Part shown: positions 36,834 to 49,800 of the stretch, one piece after another
Layout: each line of letters opens with the position of its first letter
How positions within the stretch are numbered: the first letter of the stretch is position 1
Assembly: GCA_037127255.1 (NCBI GenBank)
Contig: JBANSL010000013.1
Location: 65,165,688-65,229,687, forward strand
From: Persicaria tinctoria
Taxonomy: Eukaryota > Streptophyta > Magnoliopsida > Caryophyllales > Polygonaceae
DNA length: 64,000 nucleotides
Direction of reading: 5' to 3'
The notes under the pieces: generated by a model
The model's database searches: none
Seen by the model: the letters and a program-made list of their open reading frames with translations, nothing else
What the model was told of the DNA's origin: nothing
Made by a program: the position numbers and the translations under genes

Positions 36834-38850
36834 GATGGAGCCCGGCGTCACTTACGATATATGGTGACATGTTCAAGCTCACGACTGATAACTACTCTTA
36901 TTGTAAGCTAATGATGGAGGATCATATCTATTACAAGGACTTGTACGAACCCGTCTTCAACCAGGACTAGGGGTCATATACGAGCTCACGAGCTCGAGTA
37001 CCTAGTGTTCAAACTCGGCTCGTTTACAAACGAGCCAAGCTCGAGCTCGAGCTCCATATATGAAAACAAGCCCAAATAGGTACTCGAGCTCGGCTCGCAA
37101 GCTGGGAAGGATGCTCGAGCTCAAGCTCGTGAGCTCGCTTATATTCGAGTCGAGCTCGAGCTCGTGAGCTCGTTTGCTCGATTACATAAATCGTGTTAAC
37201 CATTGTAATCCAACAAATTTATCCATGTTTGCAAGTTTAATCAGATATCAATTCCATGGTAATTAAACATAAATGAAAATGCAAGATTAATCACATGTCC
37301 AAGGTAATCTACTTCACAATTCACAAATTAATTGTTGTAATCCAATTTGACTAAAAAAATCATTGTAAATCAAAGTAATCCAATAATCTATGCAAAGGTG
37401 AGATTAGGATCAAGCAACGGAAACATGATAAGCGACAAGCGAGACATAGAGAGAAACGAGAGCGGAGTGTACGACGACTGACGAGAGCGGAGAGCACGGC
37501 CAAATATGTTGACGAGTGACGACGGAGACAGAGTAGATCGAGAGAAAAGGGTGTCGGGTAGTGCGAGCAACAGATGGACTAATGGAGCAACAAACATGAG
37601 AAATTAGAGCACCTGCAAAGGAGAGATGAGAGATTAGAGCGGCGGTCAGAGGAGAGACTCAGCGAGATTAGTGCTCTAGATCGAGAACCACTTACCCGAG
37701 GAGGAAGGAGATGACAACCATGAACCATTAGAGCGGAGGCGGCGGTCTACGAATGAAAAAGGAGGGAGGCGTGGCCTGAGAATGAGGGAGGACTGAAGCG
37801 ACGGTGTGGTGGCCTGAGAATGAGGGAGATAAGTCAGATATGAGAAGGAGAGACGAGGGATTCGCCGGATCTGAGACTGAGAGTGACGCAATTGAAAAAA
37901 TGAAAATGGGAATGAAGGTCGGGGGAGGAATGGAGCGGACCAGGTTTACATAAACCCTAGGGGTAAAAATGTAAATCCACCTAAAAAGCGAGCAACCGAG
38001 TATGCTCGAGATTGGCTCGAGCTCGTGACGAGCTCCACTGTGAGCTCGAACTCGGCTCGTTTTTTAATTCGAACGAGCTCGAGCCGAGCTTTTCCCGAGC
38101 TGAACCCGAGCTACTCGGCTTGTATATTAGCCCTAACCAGGACAAGCCTCGAGGAAAGAGCGATAAAGAGTGGGATCTTCCTAATCGGAAGGCGGTCGCC
38201 ATGATTTGTAAGTACATCGATAAAACTCTCTTTGAGCATGTTTCTAATTGCACAAATGTTTTTGAATTATGGACAAAGCTTGAGTACATGATTAATTGTT
38301 GTAATCCATGCTTTTGAATTGTGGACAAAGCTTGAGTACATGATTAAAAAGAAATCCCCTCATAACATGGCTCTTCTATCTAGAAGGTTGGTGAAGATGG
38401 AGTATAGAGATGGCTAAAGCATGACTGAACACTTGAACAATTTCAAGGGCCTTGTCAATCAGCTAAGTAAGATTGATATGGAGCTCGATGAGAAGATACA
38501 AGCCACCCTACACCTCACCTCTCTACCGGAGAGTTGCTATATTCTTGTAGTTATTCTAAGTAACTCATCATCGGACATGAAGCTCACCGTGGATATTGTC
38601 TGCGATAGTCTTCTCAATGAAGAAGCTAGGAGAAAGGAGAGAGGAATAACCAATCATTCTGAGGCAAGTGTCCTTGACAACCAGATCAGTAATGATGTCC
38701 GTGGACGGAAGCAAAGTCGAGACCGAAATCAGTCTCGAGGGCAGTCCAGGTCACGCACCAGGGTCCCGTGCTACTAGTGTGGCAAACCAGGCCACAAGAG
38801 GCAAGAATGTCGCATTCTCAAGAGACATCAGAAGGACGGAAATGTGAAGC
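36834..38850 (+). pseudogene. Copia-2B gag relic, split by a hAT element
   Basis: 36834-36967 has MFKLTTDNYSYCKLMMEDHI. The sequence resumes after the hAT element at 38136 with QDKPRGKSDKEWDLPNRKAV and LFEHVSNCTNVFELW, followed by a local repeat of about 60 bases (AATTATGGACAAAGCTTGAG, at about 38265 and 38320). From 38421 the frame reads MTEHLNNFKGLVNQLSKIDM, the UBN2/gag-polypeptide type, and ends in a zinc knuckle CGKPGHKRQEC whose first cysteine is followed by a stop. The knuckle would bind RNA in a functional relative. Confidence 0.82.
36968..38135 (+). mobile_element. Non-autonomous hAT element, GAGCTCG-rich, with perfect 8-bp target duplication
   Basis: Inserted in the Copia-2B gag. 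ACCAGGAC flanks both sides (36960-36967 and 38136-38143) and occurs once at the intact site in Copia-2A (about 6991). The ends are TAGGGGTCATATACGAGC and, inverted, TAGGGCTAATATACAAGC, 14 of 18 matching. The subterminal regions are packed with GAGCTCGAGCTCG words on both sides. The middle (37385-37960) is purine-rich on the plus strand, with only short frames and no transposase. It may be captured host sequence. Confidence 0.9.
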
Positions 38851-38939
38851 CAGACCAGATCAATCCTATGTGGAGGCGAGAAGAAAGAAGTACTACCGTC
38901 ATGGCTGATGAAGGTGAGGATTCATATCTCATTGAATAA

Positions 38940-40300
38940 GGTAACATTCTAAACATTAAATGTAATGATATCTCCTGGATTGACAATTGTGGTGCCTCCT
39001 TTCATGTTACTCCACACAAAAGCTTCTTCTCATCCTACCAAAGTGGAGAATTCGGTACCATCCTGATGGAAATCATGGATGGAGCAAGATCGTGGGGGAG
39101 GAGATATTACCCTCACATCCAACACAAGATGCAAGCTCATCCTAAAAGATGTGAGGCATGTTCCTAATATGAGACGTAACCTTATATCAACTGGAAGGCT
39201 AGACGATGATGGAAGCTAACTAAAGGAAACTTAACCGCGGCTCGAGGAAGAAAAGAAGGCACATTGTACTGGATAGAAAAAAAGATCTGCAAGGGAGAGG
39301 TGAATGTTGCCAGCACTGACATGGAGATCTGGAACTAGAGACTTGGACACATGAGCAAGAAGGGAATTCAAATCCTCACTTGAAAGCAGCTCCTCCCTAA
39401 CCTGAAAGGTACTTCCCTTGACCCATCTGATTGTTTAGTTGGTAAATAACATAATGTTTCTTTCCAAAGATCATCTCCACCCACAAGGAGGAAGCATGTC
39501 CTAGACCTTGTACACGCGGACGTGTGTTCAATATTGTCCGAAAAATCCGATGGCGGTGCACTTTATTTTGTGACCTTCATTGATGATCATTCAAGAAAGG
39601 TCTGGACATGCTTGCTGAAATCAAAGGATCAGGTCCTCAAAGTATATTCAAGGAGTTCCATCCCAAGGTGGAATAGAAGACTGGTCGGAAACTCAAGTGT
39701 ATCCGATCAGACAATGGTGGCGAGTACCGAAGACCCTTTGAGGCATACTGTAGCTCCTATGGGATCAGGCTTGAGAAAACACTGCCTAAGATGCCACAAC
39801 TAAACGGGGTTGTTGAGAGGATGAACCGAACTCTCACAGCAAGAGTCTGACGCACGCTCTCGCATGCCAAACTACCCAAGTCCTTCTAGGGAGAAGCCTT
39901 TATGATCGATGTCGACATCATCAACCTCGCACCTTCTTTCCCTCTAAATGGAGATATCCCAGAAGAGGCCTGATCAGAGAAGAAGGTATCCTACAATCAC
40001 TTAAAGGTGTTCGGGTGTAGAGCGTTCGTTTATATTCCTAGGGACGAGCGGCCGAAGCTTTATGCTAATACAAAGGAGTGCATCTATCTTGGTTCACTCA
40101 GAGATGAGTTCGGCTATCGACTTTGGGATCCCGCCATCAGTAAGGTTATTAGAAGTCGAGATGTTGTGTTCTTCGAAGTTCAGACGATTGAAGACATCCT
40201 AAGATCCAAAAAGTCGGCGCCAAGACAAAGAAGGGAGAGCAAAGTCCCTCAAATGCACAACGGGACGATTCAGAAGAAGCTCTAATCGAGAGCGATGACG
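38940..40300 (+). pseudogene. Copia-2B protease and integrase relic
   Basis: The protease region reads SWIDNCGASFHVTPHKSF at about 38972 (the catalytic Asp-Ser/Thr-Gly is changed to NCGAS). The GAG-pre-integrase motif RLGHMSKKGI is at about 39340. The integrase has LDLVHADVC, YFVTFIDDHSRKVW and later VFGCRAFVYIPRDERPKLYA and SRDVVFFE (40007-40285). Several stops and shifts break it, for example before RLGH and in the DDE core, so no integrase could be made. Confidence 0.82.
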
Positions 40301-40452
40301 AAGCTAACAATGAAGATCATTCTCAAGAGCAGAATGATCAAGAAGATGCCTCAGTTGAGCCAGAACCAGAATCCAGCACTACACCAGAGCCTGAGCTGAG
40401 ACGGTCCTCCAGAAACAAGCGACCTTCCAACCAATACAGCTCAGATGAGTAT

Positions 40453-41250
40453 GTGACCCTCACGGATGAGGGGGAGCCTCAAAGCTATAAAGAGGCTATG
40501 CATGATAGCCACAAGGCTAAGTGGATAATAGCCATGCAGGAGGAGATGCAATCTTTGCATGAGAATCACACCTATAAGTTGGTGGAGCTACCAAAAGGGA
40601 GACGGGCCTTAAAGAACAAATGGGTGTATCGGCCGAAAACCGAGGACAGCAACTCAAATCCTCGATACAAGGCTCGATTAGTCGTGAAAGGGTTCAACAA
40701 GTGAGAAGGAAAAACAGGAAATGAAGAATACCTCATATTCATCCGCAGTAGGCAGTCTTATGTACGCAATGGTCTGTACGAGGCCTGATATCGCCTACGC
40801 CATCGGGGTCGAAAGCTGCTTCTTGGCAAATCCGGGGAAGGAACACTGGGTTGCAGTGAAGTGGATCCTCCAGTATCTACGGGGTACTTCTAAATGGTGC
40901 TTATGCTTCAGAAATGGAAAGCCTATGTTAGAAGGATACACAGATGCTGATTGGGTCAAAGACAATGATTCCAGGAAATCAACATCAGGTTATCTGACTA
41001 CCTTTGTCGGGGGAGTTGTTTCCTGCAATCAAAGTTACAAAAGATTGTTGCCTTGTCTATCACTAAAGTACAATACATCGCAGATACTGAAGCTTGCAAG
41101 GAGATGCTATGGATGAAGAGCTTCTTACTCGAGCTGGGAGTAGGGCAAGACAAATATGTCTTGCAGTGTGACAATCAAAGTGCTATTCACCTAACGAATA
41201 ACCCGGCCTATCACTCTCGCTCGAAGCACATTGATATCCTAATGTGATCG
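40453..41250 (+). pseudogene. Copia-2B RT/RNase H relic with RT core deleted
   Basis: The frame to 40704 has the start of the copia RT domain (ALKNKWVYRP, RYKARLVVKGFNK). It then jumps without the QLDVKTAF, LYGLKQ or YVDD blocks to SSAVGSLMYAMVCTRPDIAY and the RNase H region (EGYTDADWVKDNDSRKSTSG, and SKHIDI at about 41225). Several hundred bases coding the catalytic core are missing at about 40705-40720. It continues after the insertion with DMITKLIPTKKFKNY at about 42479-42525. Confidence 0.85.
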
Positions 41251-42475
41251 TAGTTGCCCATGAGCTCGACTCTTTTTTCCTACAAAAGTTTATCTTCGGA
41301 GCAGAACATCAACTTTCATTTTGTGAAGACTATTTGGCGACACCTCGGTATTTTGGCTCATTTTGGCTGTATAAAATTCCTATTAAAGCCAATGAGCACT
41401 TGTTGAAAATATATTTTAAGTGGCTACAACTTTATTGAAAGATGCAATCGTCAATTCAGCTTGGAAGATGGCCAAAATCTAGGATCTTTGGAGAATTCGA
41501 AAAATTAGGCAACTTGCCGGAAATACAATTAATGAAGACGGAATGCATTTAGTAAAGTCGGATTAAATGACGGGGCTTTAGAGATTTCCGAATTTACATC
41601 TCTATGATGGCAACCAAGACCATTTGTTTTCCTCCATTATGGTTGCCCATCTCTCCGTCATAGATCTCGGAAAACCCTTTCGTATTATCCGTCATTAGTT
41701 TAGTTTATTGATTTATTTTAATTTCTTTTATTTTTCGGAGCATCAACATTTTCCTATATAAGGGATGTAAGAACTTCTTTTGGAGACAAGTTGAATTTGA
41801 GAAAACTAAGCATTGTGCTTCCTTCGTTTCGGGTTAAGAAACAAAATCTATCTTGGTGAGATGCCGGATAAAACCTCTTAGTGAGATACTAAGACCGATT
41901 CCCCAGTGAGAGATGACGGAATCAAAGGGTCGGAAACACTCGGAGTGCAAGGCCGAGGGTGTAGAAGATTGAGTGTTGGAGAGAGCTCAGAGTGCGAGGC
42001 CGAGAGCGATCTTGCATCACATATCCCTCAACTCCCATCCCCTAACTTATCGTCATTGTAAAGCCTTTCACAACCCCATCATCACCCTCAAATGACCCCT
42101 AAAACATCACTCCAAAACAGCCTCTCAACCCTTCTCAAAAGAGCCCCATTCAGAATCGTCTCTTCTCAGATGACGTCTCGGTAAAACGCTTCTTTCCGCT
42201 TCCTCTGACCTTCTATTCATGAGATCTATCCCAATACAAAACTAGTACTTGCACGCCCCTAGAAGCCAAGCCAATCGACAGGAAATTGGTATTCTTTGTC
42301 GATTGATCTGCTGCTCCAGAAACTGCCAATAACTTCCCTACTTTTCGGAACTCTCGTCGCCGGTTCTTTTGCTCAAGCCCGGGCCCGATCACGTCATATC
42401 CGATATCATTGGATTCGAGACATCCTCGAATAGAAGCTTCTACAACTTGACAAGGCGTATACGAAGAAGAGCTGG
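41244..42475 (+). mobile_element. Unclassified insertion in Copia-2B pol, LTR-like
   Basis: Between SKHIDI and DMITKLIPTKKF, two pol motifs that should be about 30 codons apart, lie about 1.2 kb of unrelated sequence. It has CCTATATAAGGGATG at about 41752, a leader with GTGAGATGCCGG and GTGAGATACTAAG, and no long frame on the plus strand. This looks like a solo LTR with its promoter, but the ends and target duplication could not be fixed. Confidence 0.55.
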
Positions 42476-42591
42476 TCAGACATGATAACCAAGTTAATTC
42501 CAACAAAGAAGTTTAAAAACTACGCGTTGTCAAGGATCCAGTATCGTAACACCCCCAAAATAAGTTTGAAAGGGGGAGAATTGTTGAGCTT

Positions 42592-43015
42592 CTTTCTTAT
42601 TTTAGCACAAACTTTGAGGAAGTCGGGTCCAAATTTTAACAAGTTCAAAGATGCAAAATTGAAAACCAACTCTAGAAGCCTCTTGAATTATCAAGAGAGA
42701 CAAGTCTACGATTATCTCGATGCATTCCTAAGCTAGAAAATCTAGAGAATTAGATAATAATCTCCACTTTGTAGATGGTGAAGGATGGTATACGTGATGG
42801 GGGCTATAAATAGCTCATGGGTGTCTTTGCTTTGGATCATCCAAGTGATAGCAAAGTGAGTAGAGTGATCTTAGTAAGAGTGAGTGTAAAGTGATCCACA
42901 AAATGAGTTGTAATTTGTAAGTGTTTCACTATATAATACAAGTTTCACTTTTATATAAAAGTGAGTCTTGCCCATCTTAATCACACGAAGCGAGAAAACC
43001 CGATTTGTCCTAACA
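42592..43015 (+). repeat. 3' LTR of Copia-2B
   Basis: TGTTGAGCTTCTTTC to CGATTTGTCCTAACA, aligned with 36309-36779. A purine tract precedes it. Confidence 0.88.
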
Positions 43016-44046
43016 AAAAAAACTATAAACATTTATTTATTTTTATAATTTTTTTATCCTATAAAATTAATTCGGTTCTCCAAACATGCATGGAGGTCCA
43101 AGAGGCCAAAGAAGTCAATAGATTGGTTAGTCATCATGTATAGATCTATCAAAAAGGTTGATTTTAGTCGGATTATCTTGAATTTGGGTCAATTATCCAT
43201 CGGATCATTTCGGACTACGGGTCATAAAATGCTCAATTTAGATCCACATTTAACGGGTTTGGGTCAACCCAACGCATGATGAACGCGATTTTTAATAATG
43301 CACTATTTACATAGTTTAAAAAATTAAAATTACTATATTACTTTCTACTTCAAGTTGATATTTATTGAAAAAGAAGAAATTAATGTTTTTATAACAGTAT
43401 TGTGTTTTGGGAAGTCGTAAGGGTCGTCAATAACTTCAGTATTTTGGTGTTTGCAAAGATATCAATGCTAATCTTAGTGTTAAGTGTTTAGTTAGAATAT
43501 TGACAGGTTAAGAAGGAAGTCGTGAAGACCCACAAAGAAGTTCTTGTGGAAGTGGGTCGTAAGGACCCTTGTTGACAGATAGGATTGTCGAGTGTTGAGA
43601 TTGACGAAATCTTTTAAGGGCTCCACAAAATTGACGAAATCTTTTGAGAGATCCACAAAATATCCACGTATTGAAAGAAATCTTTGTGGATGGAATTTGT
43701 TTATTTGAAAGATATCTTTATGGATTGATTTGAAAATATTTTATTATGAGATAAAATATTCGTTTTCATATTTAAGGAGGTTCTTGCCTTGGAGAGAAAT
43801 GAATGTCTAATGCTATAACTTGCAGTTGATTTCAATAGAAAAAGTGATTCGATCTCCTTCGTGCTATTATCAGAGGAAAATACTTTGAAGAAATCAAATG
43901 AGAGAGGATAGCTTCAAGATAGAGGCCTTCGTGTTTTTTATTTTTCTTTTTTCGTGGTAGTTTTGTTTTATTGCTTTGGTTGTTTGCCATGGTTTGGGTT
44001 TGGGTAGGTTTACTTAAAGTTTATGATGCTCATTTTAAGGATATGA
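43016..44046. other. Intergenic region, decayed repeat
   Basis: 43150-43270 carries GGGTCAACCCAACG-type words that resemble an old CCCGA-type MITE, without clear ends. The rest is T/A-rich and no gene is seen. Confidence 0.4.
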
Positions 44047-45005
44047 TACAGCGTGTGGTTGGCATCAGATTGTGGTAGATTATGGTAGATTAAGGAGATT
44101 GTGAAAAAAAAAAATTGAAGCTTGTGTGTTGGGTATCAGATTGCGGGAGGAGGAAAATGGGGATTTCGGAGATTATGGGATATTATTTTCCAAGAATTTT
44201 GAGATCTTGGGACCCTAAGATTATGGATATTATGGCAGATTGTGTTTGGGTGGATTCACATTTTTCCCTAGGTGCTTCGCTTGTTCAATCGATTGCAAAC
44301 CACGTTCTAGATTGAAGAGCTCTGGTGCCAGAGATCTCCGTCGCGCACCAACAGCCCGGCGCTAGTCTCGATGGATCCTTAGTCCCGACAACTACATGGG
44401 GGAGCCATAAGAGAGTAGGTGAGGAGGATGAGGAGACGGAGCCTAGGTTGGCATCGGCAGCGGCAAGCCCCTAGCGTCGTCCCGACTGCGACACAATTAG
44501 CGAGAGGAGGCGGCAAGGAGACAAACGCATGGGAAGGAGGAAGGAGAGGCGTCATGGATGAGGAGGTCGAGCTCGGGGTTCCTGGTGGTGGACGGAAGGG
44601 AGACGAGAACGGTCGGAAGTGAACAAGGAACAATGGTGATGGAGTCAATTGTTAGAGAAGGGGATTTGGTTTCAAATATGAAGGGATAACGACAATGGAG
44701 ATCAAGGGAGCCATAGGAGCTCGAGGGCCGGGTGAAGTGGTTCAGATCTGAGCAATTGGGAGGAGGAGAAGGACGATTGGGAAAGTGGAAGGAGGGGTAA
44801 TAAAGGTAGGGGCAAAAGGGTCATTTTCATTCCACAAAATACCTCACAATCTTATACCCACTAAACATCTTTCAGGGATGTTTTACAAAAAAAAAATCTC
44901 AATCTACAAAATCTCCTTAATCTACAAAAATAATCTCCATCTCCTAAAAACTCTAGAAATCCTAAATAATCTCCAAAACAAAATCTAGCGTCAAACAAAA
45001 CCACA
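44047..45005. mobile_element. Possible decayed TIR element with GC-rich centre
   Basis: The left part (TAGATTAAGGAGATTGTG near 44088) and the right part (inverted, TAGATTAAGGAGATTTTG near 44920) form an imperfect inverted repeat, with GTGTGGTTGG and its partner CCAACTGTGG near the outer ends. The centre (44310-44800) is GC-rich, with short frames only. No transposase and no clear target duplication. Confidence 0.35.
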
Positions 45006-46847
45006 GTTGGCTGGTTAGGGAAAGACTCATGTAATATTTTCCATGTATGATAATACTTGATAATAATTTGTAAGTGCAGTCCCCTTCTTCTAACAAAAAA
45101 AAAACATACATATATATACTTTCAAATTTTTAAATTTCAATAAACTGTGTATTAACACTCGTTCAACTAATTAATTTCATCTAATTTTGTTCATTATTAT
45201 ATTAATTTAAAGATGAGAATCAAAGAAAAAGAAAGTATTTTATACATAATCATTATTTGAATATAATATTTTAAATTTAATATGTACATCGATATAAAAA
45301 AAGTATAGATAGTAGATATATAATATGGTTCGATATGAATATAATTTTATTATGGTTCGCTATGAATATAATATTGTTCGATATAAAAAATTATATGTAG
45401 ATTTTTTTAACAAATTAATGTGTAAACATAAAATTGTTGTTTGCTATGTAGATTTGTTTGATTTATTAATACTTTGTAAGTATATATTGTTAAATTTTTT
45501 ACAAATAAAAGATATATAATATCGTATATTCATATCTAATAAAATTAAGTAAAATTCTGTAAAAATATATCAATATCTAATGAAATTGTGTAAAAATATT
45601 ATTTTAAGCATATTTTGATCAAATGGAGCTAGATAAAAATTGGGTAAAATTCTGTTATTGGCGGTGATTTTTTTTCGCCAAATACACGACCTTATTCACC
45701 GTCCACCTGGTGTAGGTGTAGGCAAACACCTCATACAACACAAAACCAAGCAGATCTCCCGTTCACTGACACCTTGTGTAGGCAGCCCAGCAGCAGCCCC
45801 TCGACCACTAAATCCCCTCCTTCCATCTCCCAGCAGCACTCTGTCGACTCGAGATGTTGGTGTCAGCTATCACAACTGTGTATTTGGCGAGATATCGTCG
45901 TGTGGATAGCAAGACTAAAACTTATCTTCAATATATATTGGTATATCAATATATTGTTATATTAAAAAAAAAACTAACACAATTGATTAAAAAGACTATG
46001 ATCAAGGAAACCGCCGCCTGACACACAATAACTTGGATTTAGTAGTTATCCATTCAATTCTTTCTTTACCCCTTTGCATATGTTCTTAAATGGGCATGCA
46101 CCTCTAGATGGGCAGGGTCGGTCTACCATTCTCTTATGCGATGATTTCTCCTTTATTATATACATTTCAAAAGTTCAAACTCTCCTCCATATGAGCATGC
46201 CGATAATTTGTGCTACTTGCCTACTTTTTTTCCAAAATTTGCCCAATTCCAATCCACATTGTTTTAAATTTTTGTATCAAAAGGAAATCAAATGTGTTCA
46301 TTATTAAGCTTTATAAATACTTGTGTCAAAGGCGCAAATCTAACACTAATTATAACATTATTATTTCAGGAATGGCTCTTTCCGACAGCATACCAAACAA
46401 CAAGCCATATAGCAAACATACCAAGCCTGAATTAGCAATATTATAGACATGATGATGGTGCATATGATGAGATTTTTACCACTGCAACCCTCCTTGTCGA
46501 ATACAGTACAGTTAAAGTATAATGTTGCAAAAGACGAGGAAAAACCAAGGAGAAATTGTAGAGTGTACAGTTTTACATCCATCAAAAGATGGCAACCCGC
46601 TCTCTCTCTTCTTCTTCTTTTTGGTGGGAGATGGTATACAGATCTGTTAAAGGTAGTTCACATGCCTATTTTTGTACAGATGAAAGAACTTTTGTCAGCC
46701 ATACATTTCCTTTGAAAACCCACCAAGTCACCAACTAGATGAAAGAACTTTCTTCAGCCAAACCAGGAAAACTAAGGCAGCAGCCACTGTAGTTGTCACT
46801 GTCCAATCATCTCCTTTCTCGTCAGTTGTAACCATTAACAATTCAGA
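45006..46847. other. AT-rich intergenic region downstream of TKI1
   Basis: No convincing gene. The part next to 46848 is expected to hold the 3' untranslated region of the minus-strand TKI1 gene. 45700-45900 is slightly richer in C, with frames of 60-90 codons but no domain. Confidence 0.5.
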
Positions 46848-49800
46848 TCACACACCTATGCTTCCTCCATCGGTTGTGTTACGGGAAGAGGAACCTTTCC
46901 CTTCTGCCTTTGTTGCTGATGAAGCTTCTTTCTTTTCGACGGAGAAGAACGAGCAGTTTTCAAAAGCATCTAGGCTACTAGCTATTAGACGGCTCAACCC
47001 ACCAAGGCTATCACTCAGGACTATATCTTGGCTATAGTATCTACACGCAGGAGCATCCAGATCTAATGGTCCTAGAGACTCCGGCTGTAACAGAGAGACA
47101 CTGAATCAGTAACACTTCTTGACAGCACGAACGGAACCGACCCAAAGAACCAAAGGGGCAAAGACCGTGAGTAGAGATAGAACGCATGACATCATTAAAG
47201 ATTCAAATTCATATTAAAGTTGGACATTTACCCAATACATATCTGTTAGGCTGTTGAAATCCTTGGAAGAAGCTTCGGCAAAGTTGGGTTCAGAGGGACC
47301 TTCATCCATGAGATCTCCCTCAGCGACAGCATCCATCATCTCCTCTTCTTCGTGCAAACCCTACACAGTAAATATAGCAATTAAATACTGAACATAGGTC
47401 ATTTAAGTAGTGTATAAAGTGTAAAAATGATGAGCCGAGACCTCAATAAATTTATCAGATACAGTGGAGTTTGTTCTGACAATATCCTTGTGCACAGGTG
47501 AGGAAAATGGAACAGGTGAATTTTGAGTGTCCGTATTATTGAAGGACCTATTCTGAAAAGAAAAGGCATCGCATGTTTCTTCAGCATCCCAGATTGAGGA
47601 TGAATGGGATGTCACAGTTGACTTGAAGCCCGTTTTATTTTGGTGACTTAATATATGAGCAGCAATGGCTGCATCAAATGAGTCGCAGCTGAAGGGGATC
47701 TCTTCTAGATAACGGGAACTTCCAGCAAGAGGTGCCTCGACACAGTCAGCATCTTCATCCGATACTTCAGTAAGAAGATCGCCAACACTAATGTTTGTCA
47801 GGCTGTCAGCCCATTCACCAGGTGATATGGCAGAACTATTACGTACTCCCTGGTCAACCAATATCAAAAGAAATCCATTAACAAATATTTTGACAGAACT
47901 TTACCATTCCTAGAAAAAAAAATTACAACAACAACAACCCATCACATCCCGCTGGGTCAGGATATACGCACTATTACCCCGAACAAGTCGAGAGAGTGTT
48001 TCCTAGGGAAACAATTGATATCCTAATTGAAAATTATGAACATGTACTTTGAGAGGTTAGAAAAAATAGAAACAATCTTACTCCCCCACATAACCATGTA
48101 TAAGAAATAATGCAAATGAGAAGAGACCAATAAACAAGGGATGGTCACTCTCATTTACCATGAACTATCAAATAAAATCACAAATTTGGAATTGCTGGAC
48201 AAGGCAACCACAAAAGGTGTAGCAGGGTACCCATTCAGTATGTTTGCACTTCAATAGCAAATCTGAGAGAACTTCAGTGGTTAAGGAAATACAAGGGCCA
48301 GATGATAAATTGAGACTCAGATTGTGACATAAGATAAATCTTGCATAATTGTTTCTCAAGAAAACAATTTTTCAATGAAATACTTCTATGGCCACGAGAA
48401 CCTCCCAGAAACAAAATTTATAGTATAGTTGAAAACATCAATGACCAAATATTGAAGATGATAAACCAAACAAAACGTTTATATTTATAAATTTCTTTGT
48501 AGTATTTCTCTATGATTTTGATCTAGAGGACAGAAAGAGTTCATAAGAATAGAAGATTGAATTAGTTTCACATTATTAATCAAGAAAAGGATGGTACCTT
48601 CTTTTCAACTCCACTACAAGCCAGGGTTCTCCTGCACATGTTCCCCCCAAAGCCACATTGATCATTTTCAGGATGAGAGTCAGCATATCTTGTTGCTTCA
48701 ACAGGTGAAGAATTATTGGACTGCACAACAGCATTGCCATTACTTGATAAGGCTTGATTATCCTCACCAGGAGTCACATTTTCAAACCTATTACTCCATG
48801 GTCCTGATGTCGGTGTTGAATCCACAAGTAAATTTTTCTGAGTACATTCATGCTTATCAGGCTTATCTGACACTCCTGAGGGGGCTGCTGATGTGGTAAA
48901 CTCAAGCTCACCCGCAGAAATCCAACCATACCTTCAAAAAGAAAGTTTACTTCAGGCTGTAAGCTCTTTGACTTTCATAACATACATCTACAATGAGATA
49001 AAATAGGGAACAGAAAGGACCTCAGTCGAAAGACAGGAGGCTTTCCGATCATAGCATATGCATCTGCGGCCGTAACAAATGATTCACGAGTCCATCTTTG
49101 ACATTTGAGTACGTTTTCTCTTTGGGCACCGTCAGGAAAAAGCATCAGCTCTCCACAAGCTACAGGACAATTGCCCCACTTTCTATGAAGGTGTTCCATA
49201 ACAGAAGTTATCTTCTTTCGAGTGCTAAGAGTAAGCTCCAGATATGGGTTATGTTTATCCTACAAAGCCAAACATTGAAGACATTACATTTAGCTTCTTT
49301 AAACTCATCAAAACTAAAAAATAAATATTTAAATAACCCACACCATTTCCAAGGCTCTTTTAGTGCCATCATCTATAGGGAACAACTGCAGCTTGAGCTT
49401 TCCAATATTCTCTGTACTGCTCTCAGGAGGATAGTTACTAATGATGTTGGGAAAAGGAGGAAGCATTATCGAGGATGCTAGACAACTTTCTTCTGCATAT
49501 TCAAAAGAAATATATCAGACGCAGAATAAACGGGAGCAAATCCCACAGGTCAACTCTGCCAAGAGCCTACCTCTGCTACAAGCAGCTGCCTGTAAAGATG
49601 AATGAGCCAACGCACTGCATGCCTGAGGCTCTTCACCACAAGCTGTGCGTTCCAAATGCTCAGCAGCATCAGCTACCAAGGAAACCCCAGCAATTGCAGC
49701 CTTCTCCCATTTTTTTACAGCAGCCGCAGAAATAGTATTTCCTACCAAATTCGGTGAGGGAATCAATGAAGTCGCTTAGTGAAGGAAAAATTCTAGAATA

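Larger units (their letters stand above)
36309..43015 (+). mobile_element. Copia-2B, degenerate full-length Ty1/copia element
   Basis: The 5' LTR runs from 36309 to about 36779 and the 3' LTR from 42592 to 43015 (TGTTGAG...CTAACA). Both carry GCTATA-type promoter sequence and CACACGAAGCG near the end. The primer site TGGTATTAGAGC is at 36783; the purine tract GAAAGGGGGAGAAT is at about 42578-42591. The order inside is gag, zinc knuckle, protease, integrase, RT start, RNase H, with numerous stops. The catalytic core of RT is deleted, and two later insertions lie in gag (hAT, 36968-38135) and near the C-terminus of pol (about 41244-42475). Confidence 0.9.
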
